Part shown: positions 1-7,355 of the stretch, piece by piece
Layout: each line of letters starts with the position of its first letter
Position numbering within the stretch: the stretch's first letter is position 1
Origin: Bryobacterales bacterium
Lineage (GTDB): Bacteria; Acidobacteriota; Terriglobia; Bryobacterales; Bryobacteraceae
Length of the DNA: 10,037 nucleotides
Assembly (NCBI GenBank): GCA_003142355.1
Contig: PLMF01000109.1
Coordinates: 1-10,037, forward strand
Direction: 5' to 3'
Notes under the pieces: model-generated
What the model saw: only the letters and a program-made list of their open reading frames with translations
What the model was told of the DNA's origin: nothing
Databases searched by the model: none
Translations under genes and position numbers: made by a program

Positions 1-55
1 CCGAATTTGCGAAATCGTGTACTTAGTCGTAGCCCGGCGCCCTCGTCGGCCGCCC

Positions 56-2932
56 CTACCAGTCCACGCGAATCCCGAACTGGACGATGCGCTTTTCCAG
101 CACCGTGCTGGAGGGCTGCATGAACGAAGCTCCGGGCTGCGCCAGGCCGTTCGCATCCACCGCCACGGCGGTGTTCAACGCGGTGATGTTCTCCCGGTTG
201 AACAGGTTGTTCACCTCGACGATGAACTTCGGCTTGATGCACTCGCAGATGACCATGAAGCTCCGCGTGTAGCGCGCGTCGAACTGGTAGATGTTGGGTG
301 TGCGGATCGTGTCCCGGCCGATGAACAGCGGGCGGTAGGCGGCTTTCGTATCGTTGTTCAGGTTCCTGGTGGAGGTTTCGTTCTGCTGGTCTCCCGAGGA
401 GAGGTTGCCGAGCAGCGCCAGCTCGTTGTTGTTCGCCAGCCACTTCCACGTCTTGTTCCCCGAATTGGTGTGCGGCGCCAGGAACGCACTGAGGGTCAAC
501 GCCGACGGCCGGTTTACCCAGCTATTGCCGCGATCGCGCAGGCGGCTGGTGTTGTCCTCGATGAACACGTTCTGTTCGAAGCTGTTGGCATCCGGTGCGT
601 CGCTGATGGAGTGCGACCAGGTGTACGAAGCGCTTACCTGGAAGCCCTGGGCGATGCGGTGCTGGAAGTTCACGACCATCGCGTTGTAGCTGGTGATGGC
701 GCCCACATCCTGAAGCGTAATGTTGTTGAACCGCGCATCCAGGCGCGTCGCGGCGCTTTGCGTGGTGGAGTAGATGGGCCGGCCGTCGGCCAGGTAGCCG
801 GTGGGGTTCACCAGGTTCATGTTGCGGAGGTACGTGAGTTCCCTCGCCCCGGTGTTGACGTACCCCACCGTCAGCGAGTCGTTCTTGGTCAGAGCCTGGG
901 TGATCTGGAAGCTGCTGTTGAGGGTGTAAGCGTTGCGGAAATTCGGCGTGATGGTGGTGATGTCGGCCGAGGGCGGAACCGCGCCGGGCGTCAGGGCGAT
1001 CACATTGGGAAATGCGGGCGCCAGCGGCGAACCGGCGGGAATCGACGCCGAATAGGCCGTGGGGTTGCCGCTGTTGATGAACGTGTTGTACCAGAGATTC
1101 GTAGGCACGGGTTCGTAGAACATCCCGAAGCTGGCGCGCACCACCGTCTTGGGCGTGACGCTCCAGGCCAGGCCGAACCGGGGCGCGAAGTCCTTACTCG
1201 GTGTGTGGAAACTCCTCGAGTAGATGAACGGCGCGTTGGGATCGGCGGCGGGACCCTGGAACCGGTCGTAGCGCACGCCGAAGATCAGAAGCAGGTTGTG
1301 ACGCACCTGGAAGCTGTCCTGCGCGAACCAGTTCCAGAAGAAGGAGTGATACCAGGCGCCGGGCAGCCCGATCACGGTGGCGTAGGAAACGTACGACAAC
1401 GGGTTGCCGGCCTTGGCCGCGAGATACTGCGCCACCGACGAGAAATTGTACTGGCTGTAGACGTCGGCGGTTTGTGTGTCCTGGTTCTGTTGGAAGCCGA
1501 ATCCGGCCTTGATGGCGTGCTGGCCGCGGATGAGGGTGACGCTGTCGTTGAGGTTCGGAATCTTCTCCTGGTAGCGGTCGCCCACGCCCGTGCTGCCATT
1601 GAAGATCGCCACCCCGCTGATGTTGATCTGGGGTCCCGTTCCGGTGAGCGGGTCCGCGAAATGGTGTTCGTTGCGATAGGGCCAGCCGAAGCGCAGTTCG
1701 TTCAGGACCGTGGGCGAGAAGGTCGACAAAACCTGCGCGCCCAGCACGTGCGCGCGGTCCCGGAAATCGGAAGCGGCGTCCAGCGCGTTCTTGCCCCCCA
1801 CTGCGGTATTGAACGGATACTCGTTGCGGAAATAGTTGTAGCGCAGAAAGACCTGGTGTTTGCTGCTGACAACCCAATCCATCCGGAAGTTCACAAACTG
1901 GGCGTACTGTATGCTGGGCGCCACCACCAGCAGGCTGGCGGGAAGCCCGATGGCCGCGGCGTCGGAGGCGGCGATGGTGTTGGGCGCAGGCAGGCCGCGC
2001 TTCAGGTGCTCATAGCCGCCGAAGACGAACAGTTTGTCCTTGATAATCGCGCCGCTTGCGTTGACGGCGTAGTCGGCCAGACTGAGGTCCGGTTTGGGCG
2101 AACTGAGCGCCAGCAGCATGGGCCGGGCGGCCAGAGCGATGGGCCGGAAGATGTAATAAAACTCGCCGTGCGGAGTATTCGTTCCGGAGTTGGTGATGAC
2201 GTTGTAAATGTTGCCCGCGGTGTCGCCGAACTCCGGCGCGAAGCTGTTGGAGACGGTCTGCACTTCCCGCACGTAGATGTCGGAGATGGGGAAGAGGCGC
2301 AGCCCATAGCGGTCGGTCTCGGTGTCCACCATGCCGTCCATCTGGTAGTTGATGCGGTCCAGCAGCCCGTTCATATTCAGCGTGCGCGGAATGCCCAACT
2401 CCGGATTGGGATGGCCGCTGACGCCGGGCTGAAAGATGATGAAGTTGTACGGGTTGCGGGAAGTGAGCGGCAGGTTGTCGATCTCCGCGTGGCCGATGGT
2501 GCGGCCGGTATTGACGCGCGAAGGTTCCACGATGGCGGCGCCGCCGGTGACTTCGATTTCGGTCGTGACCGCACCCACCTTCAACTGGACTTCCACTACT
2601 GCCTCGACGCCGGCGGTCAGCGCGACTCCGGGATGGCGTTCCTTCTCAAACCCTTCCTTCTCGATGGTCACGGTATAAATGCCGAGCGGCAGGTTGGGAA
2701 ACACGTAGTAGCCGTTCTCGTCGGTGTCAACCTGGCGGGTGAAGCCAGTGTCGTCGTTGAGAATCGTGACCTTGGCCTGCGGCACCGAGGCGGCCCCGAC
2801 ATCTATCACGCGGCCGCGGATGCTGCCGTTGATGGCTTGCGTTTGAGCAAGTACTGGCCGCAAGCTCAGTGCGCTGAAAAGCACGCCGGCCAGCAGCAGA
2901 AAAAGTGAAGTACGCTTCGAGGATTCCGACAT
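56..2932 (-). CDS. TonB-dependent receptor, Oar-like, with carboxypeptidase-regulatory-like N-terminal domain
   Basis: This encodes a 958-residue outer-membrane receptor, expected to import a large ligand using TonB energy. Residues 1-29 form a signal peptide (KR-containing start, Leu/Phe-rich core, cleavage near VLAQ). Residues 35-118 are a carboxypeptidase-regulatory-like beta-sandwich (GSIRGRV, then DENGYYVFPNLPLGIYTVTI). Residues about 130-255 look like the plug (EIDNLPLTSRNPYNF, QMDGM, FGDTAGNIYNVITNSGTN). The rest is the beta-barrel, ending in the aromatic-terminated strand FGIRVDW expected of outer-membrane proteins. The ATG start is supported by a strong Shine-Dalgarno GGGGAGGG at 2937-2944, 4 bases upstream of the start codon. 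At 958 residues it is somewhat shorter than many acidobacterial members, which often exceed 1,000. No TonB box could be identified. The ligand is unknown. It is divergent from the deacetylase unit, so co-regulation is possible. Confidence 0.93.
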   Translation of the reverse strand: MSESSKRTSLFLLLAGVLFSALSLRPVLAQTQAINGSIRGRVIDVGAASVPQAKVTILNDDTGFTRQVDTDENGYYVFPNLPLGIYTVTIEKEGFEKERHPGVALTAGVEAVVEVQLKVGAVTTEIEVTGGAAIVEPSRVNTGRTIGHAEIDNLPLTSRNPYNFIIFQPGVSGHPNPELGIPRTLNMNGLLDRINYQMDGMVDTETDRYGLRLFPISDIYVREVQTVSNSFAPEFGDTAGNIYNVITNSGTNTPHGEFYYIFRPIALAARPMLLALSSPKPDLSLADYAVNASGAIIKDKLFVFGGYEHLKRGLPAPNTIAASDAAAIGLPASLLVVAPSIQYAQFVNFRMDWVVSSKHQVFLRYNYFRNEYPFNTAVGGKNALDAASDFRDRAHVLGAQVLSTFSPTVLNELRFGWPYRNEHHFADPLTGTGPQINISGVAIFNGSTGVGDRYQEKIPNLNDSVTLIRGQHAIKAGFGFQQNQDTQTADVYSQYNFSSVAQYLAAKAGNPLSYVSYATVIGLPGAWYHSFFWNWFAQDSFQVRHNLLLIFGVRYDRFQGPAADPNAPFIYSRSFHTPSKDFAPRFGLAWSVTPKTVVRASFGMFYEPVPTNLWYNTFINSGNPTAYSASIPAGSPLAPAFPNVIALTPGAVPPSADITTITPNFRNAYTLNSSFQITQALTKNDSLTVGYVNTGARELTYLRNMNLVNPTGYLADGRPIYSTTQSAATRLDARFNNITLQDVGAITSYNAMVVNFQHRIAQGFQVSASYTWSHSISDAPDANSFEQNVFIEDNTSRLRDRGNSWVNRPSALTLSAFLAPHTNSGNKTWKWLANNNELALLGNLSSGDQQNETSTRNLNNDTKAAYRPLFIGRDTIRTPNIYQFDARYTRSFMVICECIKPKFIVEVNNLFNRENITALNTAVAVDANGLAQPGASFMQPSSTVLEKRIVQFGIRVDW

Positions 2933-3033
2933 ACTACCCTCCCCTGATTTGGTAAATTGAACCGCCTTTGGAACGAGTATCGCGCCTTTTCGCGGTCTCC
3001 GTCAAGAACGCCGCGTGGTCACTCCCATAATGG

Positions 3034-3063
3034 TTGTCAAACTACCCATTTCCCATCTAGTAT
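3034..3063 (+). promoter_or_regulatory. Candidate sigma70-type promoter for the deacetylase operon
   Basis: TTGTCA (3034-3039; one mismatch to TTGACA) is followed after 18 bases by TAGTAT (3058-3063; two mismatches to TATAAT). Transcription would start near 3070, giving a leader of roughly 90 bases to the chosen deacetylase start. The assignment is by eye from box similarity only. Confidence 0.35.
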
Positions 3064-3072
3064 AGGTAGTTT
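3039..3072. promoter_or_regulatory. Inverted repeat, candidate operator between divergent genes
   Basis: AAACTACC (3039-3046) and GGTAGTTT (3065-3072) are a perfect 8-bp inverted repeat separated by 18 bases. The repeat surrounds the candidate -10 elements of both divergent promoters, so a dimeric regulator bound here could block or control both directions. The half-site spacing of 26 bases centre to centre is between two and three helical turns. A hairpin role is less likely because the loop is long. The cognate regulator is not encoded in the window. Confidence 0.4.
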
Positions 3073-3087
3073 ATTTGGGGAATGCAA
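3059..3087 (-). promoter_or_regulatory. Candidate sigma70-type promoter for the TonB-dependent receptor
   Basis: Read on the minus strand, TTGCAT (3087-3082) is followed after 17 bases by TATACT (3064-3059; one mismatch to TATAAT). The -10 box overlaps the -10 box of the opposite-strand promoter almost completely. The receptor leader would be about 120 bases. A perfect minus-strand TTGACA at 3040-3035 also exists, but no acceptable -10 box lies 16-18 bases after it. Confidence 0.35.
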
Positions 3088-3156
3088 GCCTGCGCGCGCA
3101 GCGTCGTATAAAACCACATGTTGCATTGGGTGCCACGCTTCGAAAACAATGAAGTC

Positions 3157-5910
3157 ATGGCTCACCTGTCTTATCGGAGGGGTTTTGAGTCCCTGTCGAT
3201 TATGGCCCTGTTGCTCGGTCTGGTGTCTGCCCAGACGACCGAATCCATCCCCGTGGATGCGGACCGCGGAGCCGCCAGCCTCACGCGCTGGCTGCACGCC
3301 CTCAAAACGCGCGCCAGCCTGATTATGATCACCGCCCATCCGGACGACGAAGACGGCGGCATGCTGGCCCTGGAAACGCGAGGCGCCGGTGCGCGCGCCA
3401 CGTTGCTCTCGCTCAACCGCGGCGAAGGCGGCCAGAACGCTACGTCCGCCGATCTTTATGACGCCCTGGGGCTGGTGCGCACCCAGGAGTTGCTGGCCGC
3501 GGACCGGTATTACGGCGTCGATCAGTATTGGACGCCCGCCATCGACTACGGTTTTTCGAAAACGCGCGAGGAAGCTCTGGATAAGTGGGACCACGACAGA
3601 CTGCTGGCGGACGTCGTCCGCGTCATCCGCATGACTCGTCCCCTGGTGGTCGTATCGATATTCGTGGGCGCCCCCACCGACGGCCACGGCCAGCACCAGG
3701 TGTCCGGCCAGATGGCCCAGGAGGCCTATGCCGCCGCCGGCGATCCCAATCGCTTCCCCGAGCAGATTCGCGAGGGACTCCGGCCGTGGTCTCCGCTGAA
3801 GATGTATGCGCACGTGCCCTTCTTCTCCGCCACGCCCCAGGGAATGTACGACTACGCCACCGACAAATTCGTGCCGGTGCGTTTTTTCGACTACATCCAC
3901 AAGACGTGGTCCAGCGAGACGCCTTCCACCAACCTGGAGATCGCGGAAGGCGGCTATGCTCCCGCCGCGGGCCTGACCTACCTGCAGATCGGCCGCGAGG
4001 GCCTGGGCTTTCAGAAGAGCCAGAACCATGGCGTCGCCATTCCGCCGCCCGCGGCCTTCGCCTCCGCCTACCACCGTTATGATTCGCGCGTGCCGGCGGC
4101 CCCTCATGAGGAGTCGTTCTTCGACGGCATCGACGTTTCCATCGGCGGTATCGGCTCTCTGATGCCCTCCCAGCCGGATTTCCTCAAGAGCGGACTGGCG
4201 GAAATCGCCCGGCTGGCGGACCAGGCCTCCAGCCAGTATCAACCCGACCGCCCGCAAGCGATCGCGCCAGCGCTGGCCGATGGCCTCGGGGCCACGCGCG
4301 CGCTCATCGGCCGGTTGCGCGCCGGCGGCCCGCCGGAACCCGGCAAATCCGACGTCCTTTTCGAATTGGGCGTGAAAGAGGAGCAGTTCGAACACGCCCT
4401 GGCGGAGGCTCTGGGGCTTTCGTTCCAAGCCGCGGTGATGGCGGACCGCCCGCAGGGCCCCATGGGGCCGTTCGCGCCAGCCTCGCCGACATTTACGATC
4501 GGGATTCCCAGGCAGACTTTCGGAGTTCAGGCAACCTTTCTGAACCAGAGTCCTGAAACCGTGAATGTGGAAGCGGTGTCGCTCGAGGCCTCCGATGGCA
4601 AGGCTTGGAAGATCGAGAGCCGTGGCAATGCGCGCTTTTCGGTCACCGTGCCGCCGGATGCGGCCCTCACTCGTCCGTATTTCACGCGGCCCGACGAAGA
4701 ACAGGCCTACTACGATTTGACCGACCCGCGGTACCGCACTTTGTCGCTGGCGCCGTACCCGCTGTCGGCAGCCGTGCGCGTCTCCTACCGGGGCGCCGCC
4801 GTGCATCTTTCGCAGGTGGTCCAGTCCGTCGAGCGCATTCCGGGCCTGGGAATGGAACCCCAGCCGCTGCTGGTCGGTCCCGCGATTTCCGTAACGGTCG
4901 CCCCCTCCGCGGGCGCGGTTCCGGTGGGAGCCGCGTCCTTCGCTTTCGCCTGCACCGTGCACAGCAACGTGAAAGGACCGGCGCACGGAACGCTTCGATT
5001 GCGCCTGCCCGCCGGCTGGCATTCGACGCCGGAGTCGGCCGCGTTCTCGATGGATCGCGATGGCGAAGACCACACCGTGGCCTTCTCGGTTCTCCCGGAT
5101 TCGGTGCAGCCCGGAGAGCACCGCATCACGGCAGTCGCCGAATATCAGGGCAAGAACTACGAGGAAGGATACCGGCTGGTTGGTTATCCGGGCTTGCGGC
5201 CCTATCCTTATTACCGCCCGGCCGTCTACCGCGCGGTGGGCGTGGACGTGAAGACGCCGGCGGGCCTGCGCATCGGCTATCTCCCTGGCACCGGCGACGA
5301 CGTGCCGCAGGCTCTCCAGAATCTCGGGCTGAGCGTCCGCATTCTGGCCTCGAGCGACGTAACGCAGGGGGATCTCTCCGGTTACGACGCCATCGTTCTT
5401 GGCACGCGGGCCTACGCCGTGCGTCCCGAGCTGAAGGCCGCCAACAAACGCCTGCTCGACTACGCCAGGGCCGGTGGCGTGCTGGTCGTGCAATACAACT
5501 TGCAGGAGTTCGATCGGAACTACGGGCCTTACCCGTTCAGCTTGGGAAACAATCCGCAGAAGGTGGTGGATGAAGGCTCGAAAGTGCGCTTGCTGAAGCC
5601 GGAAAGCCCCGTGTTCACGTGGCCCAATCGGATTACGGAGACGGATTTCTCGGGCTGGGTCGAGGAGCGCGGCCACGGTTTCATGGAAACCTGGGATGCG
5701 CGTTACGAAGCCCTGGTGGAAACCGCCGATCCGGACCAGGACCCGCAGCGCGGCGGATTGCTCCTGGCGCGCTGCGGCAAAGGCGCCTACATTTATGATG
5801 CGTTCGCGCTGTATCGCCAGTTGCCCTCCGGCGTGCCCGGCGCCTATCGCATTTTGGCGAACCTGGTCAGCCTCGCCAAGAACCCCGCCTGGATAGCGGG
5901 AAACCAATGA
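3157..5910 (+). CDS. Exported PIG-L family deacetylase with C-terminal GATase1-like domain
   Basis: This is a predicted zinc-dependent deacetylase of the PIG-L/LmbE family, which removes acetyl groups from N-acetylglucosamine-type substrates. Counting from the upstream ATG at 3118 (930 residues), the zinc-binding motif AHPDDED is at 73-79 and the second histidine cluster TDGHGQHQ at 187-194. Residues about 620-690 form a beta-sandwich resembling NEW3-type domains. Residues from about 710 form an alpha/beta domain resembling GATase1/ThuA (RIGYLPGTGDD at 718-728, then YDAIVLGTRAYAVRPEL and GGVLVVQYN). I chose the ATG at 3157 (917 residues) because it gives a compact signal peptide: MAHLSYRRGFES, a hydrophobic core, then a VSA-Q cleavage site. 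The 3118 start would leave an over-long N-terminal region. Neither start has a clear Shine-Dalgarno. The enzyme is much larger than the usual 220-300-residue cytoplasmic members. Its stop overlaps the next start in ATGA, indicating translational coupling. Substrate unknown. Confidence 0.9.
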   Translation: MAHLSYRRGFESLSIMALLLGLVSAQTTESIPVDADRGAASLTRWLHALKTRASLIMITAHPDDEDGGMLALETRGAGARATLLSLNRGEGGQNATSADLYDALGLVRTQELLAADRYYGVDQYWTPAIDYGFSKTREEALDKWDHDRLLADVVRVIRMTRPLVVVSIFVGAPTDGHGQHQVSGQMAQEAYAAAGDPNRFPEQIREGLRPWSPLKMYAHVPFFSATPQGMYDYATDKFVPVRFFDYIHKTWSSETPSTNLEIAEGGYAPAAGLTYLQIGREGLGFQKSQNHGVAIPPPAAFASAYHRYDSRVPAAPHEESFFDGIDVSIGGIGSLMPSQPDFLKSGLAEIARLADQASSQYQPDRPQAIAPALADGLGATRALIGRLRAGGPPEPGKSDVLFELGVKEEQFEHALAEALGLSFQAAVMADRPQGPMGPFAPASPTFTIGIPRQTFGVQATFLNQSPETVNVEAVSLEASDGKAWKIESRGNARFSVTVPPDAALTRPYFTRPDEEQAYYDLTDPRYRTLSLAPYPLSAAVRVSYRGAAVHLSQVVQSVERIPGLGMEPQPLLVGPAISVTVAPSAGAVPVGAASFAFACTVHSNVKGPAHGTLRLRLPAGWHSTPESAAFSMDRDGEDHTVAFSVLPDSVQPGEHRITAVAEYQGKNYEEGYRLVGYPGLRPYPYYRPAVYRAVGVDVKTPAGLRIGYLPGTGDDVPQALQNLGLSVRILASSDVTQGDLSGYDAIVLGTRAYAVRPELKAANKRLLDYARAGGVLVVQYNLQEFDRNYGPYPFSLGNNPQKVVDEGSKVRLLKPESPVFTWPNRITETDFSGWVEERGHGFMETWDARYEALVETADPDQDPQRGGLLLARCGKGAYIYDAFALYRQLPSGVPGAYRILANLVSLAKNPAWIAGNQ

Positions 5911-7355
5911 GCCAGTTCCCCGCGCCCATCTACGCCGAGACCGTCCTCGGCCCGAATTTCGAAGACGCCAAAAACCACTTCCTCGATGCGCTGCTGGACA
6001 TCCATTACGCGCACACGCGCATGCTGGCGGCCCAGGGGATACTGACCGCTTCCGAGGAGCGGCTGCTTCTCAAAGCGCTCGACGGGCTCGACCGGGAAGA
6101 GATCGCGCGCGCCCGCTACGACGGCTCGTGTGAGGACTTGTTCTTCTTCGTCGAAGGCCTTTTGCGGCGCGCCTGCGGGGACCTGGCGGGCAAGATGCAC
6201 ACCGCGCGCAGCCGCAACGATATCGACATCACTCTCTTCCGCATGGCGCAGCGCCGGCAATTGCTGGGCCTCGCTTCGGCCGCTGCCCAACTGCGGGCCG
6301 TACTGCTCGATCTGGCCGCGCGGAACCTCGAAACCGTGATGCCGGCGCACACCCACACGCAACCGGCTCAGCCCACCACGTTAGCCCATTATCTGTGCGC
6401 CGCCATTGAATTCCTGGGGCGCGATTCGGCCCGCATCCAGGCGGCGTTCGCGCGCGTCAACTTGTGCCCGCTGGGCGCCTGCGCCATCACCACCACCGGC
6501 TTCCCCATCGACCGGCGCATGACCGCGCGCCTTCTGGGCTTCGAGGGGCTGGCGGAGAACTCCTACGGCGCCATCGCGTCCATCGACTACCTCACCGAGT
6601 CGGCCGCCTCCGTGGCGGTGGCCATGGTCAATCTCGGCAAGTTCGTGCAGGACCTGCTGCTGTGGTCCACTCGAGAATTCGGTTTTCTGCGACTTTCCGA
6701 TGCGTTCGTGCAGTCCTCTAGCATCATGCCGCAGAAACGCAACCCCGTCTCTCTGGAACATGCGCGCATTCTGGCCAGCCGCGCGCTGGGCGAAGCGCAG
6801 GCGGTGTTCCTGTGCGCCCACAACACGCCTTTCGGCGACATCAACGACAGCGAAGACGACCTCCAGCCGCTGGTCTTTACCATGTTCGCCGACGCGTTGC
6901 GCTCCCTGCGCCTGCTGGCGGGCCTGCTGGCGGCTGCGGAGGTCGATCGCGAGCACCTGGCGCGCCGGGCAGCCTCAGATTTTCTCACCGTCACGGAGCT
7001 TGCCGATTCGCTCGTCCGCCATACCGGCATGAGCTTTCGGGAGGCCCATGCGCTGGTCGCCCGCGCGGTTGAAGCCTCGGGCGCGGACGACCGGCCCGCC
7101 GCCATCGCCGCAGTGTTCCTGAGCCAGAATCCATCGCTGGGGGTGGACCAGGCGGTTGTCGAGCGCGCTCTGGACCCGCGGAATTTCGTGCGGATTCGCC
7201 AGGTGCCGGGAGGGCCGGCGCCGGATGTGGTTGCCGAAGCGCTCGAACGGGCCGGCGGCGAGCAGCGGCAAATCGAACAATGGATCCGGTCGAAGCAGGA
7301 GATGCTCGACGCCGCGCGGCGCGGGGCGGGCGCTAATGGGCCGGCGAAAATCTAG
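5907..7355 (+). CDS. argH: Argininosuccinate lyase family protein (ArgH-like, divergent active site)
   Basis: This 482-residue cytoplasmic enzyme belongs to the fumarase/aspartase/argininosuccinate-lyase superfamily, which cleaves C-N or C-O bonds by beta-elimination, usually releasing fumarate. Visible motifs are KMHTARSRND (96-105; canonical ArgH has GRSRND), THTQPAQP (149-156, with the conserved His150) and the mobile catalytic loop SSSIMPQKRNP (270-280). Length fits the family (about 460). Several differences from canonical ArgH stand out. The WGGRF-type N-terminus is absent. The stretch normally SDRDF reads ASIDY (224-228). The YNRDLQEDKE segment, which carries substrate-contacting Tyr, Gln and Lys in animal enzymes, reads PFGDINDSED (308-317). 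Family membership is secure; true argininosuccinate activity is not, so the symbol is provisional. No other arginine gene is nearby. The gene starts within the deacetylase stop codon and overlaps the next gene by 20 bases. Confidence 0.85.
   Translation: MSQFPAPIYAETVLGPNFEDAKNHFLDALLDIHYAHTRMLAAQGILTASEERLLLKALDGLDREEIARARYDGSCEDLFFFVEGLLRRACGDLAGKMHTARSRNDIDITLFRMAQRRQLLGLASAAAQLRAVLLDLAARNLETVMPAHTHTQPAQPTTLAHYLCAAIEFLGRDSARIQAAFARVNLCPLGACAITTTGFPIDRRMTARLLGFEGLAENSYGAIASIDYLTESAASVAVAMVNLGKFVQDLLLWSTREFGFLRLSDAFVQSSSIMPQKRNPVSLEHARILASRALGEAQAVFLCAHNTPFGDINDSEDDLQPLVFTMFADALRSLRLLAGLLAAAEVDREHLARRAASDFLTVTELADSLVRHTGMSFREAHALVARAVEASGADDRPAAIAAVFLSQNPSLGVDQAVVERALDPRNFVRIRQVPGGPAPDVVAEALERAGGEQRQIEQWIRSKQEMLDAARRGAGANGPAKI

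Noticed and set aside
1..55. GC-rich stretch after the receptor stop codon, considered as a terminator
   Set aside because: Short GGCGCC and GGCCG palindromes are present, but I could not build a convincing stem followed by a T tract on the minus strand.
17..2908. 963-codon open frame on the plus strand opposite the TonB-dependent receptor
   Set aside because: The translation is Arg/Val/Gly/His-rich with no recognisable domain, signal peptide or ribosome binding site. The opposite strand has a complete receptor architecture. Long antisense frames are expected from strong third-position GC bias.
2957..3322. 121-codon plus-strand frame across the intergenic region and the deacetylase start
   Set aside because: Beyond the MKSWLTCLIGGVLS stretch it turns Cys/Pro/Arg-rich and overlaps the deacetylase coding region. 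I treat it as a shadow, keeping only the possible frameshift at the start as a finding.
3037..5907. 956-codon open frame on the minus strand opposite the deacetylase
   Set aside because: No domain is visible and its composition is low-information (Arg, Gly, His rich). It spans the divergent promoter region and mirrors a well-supported PIG-L gene.
6381..6956. 191-codon minus-strand frame inside the lyase gene
   Set aside because: It lies wholly opposite conserved lyase motifs and shows no recognisable protein features.
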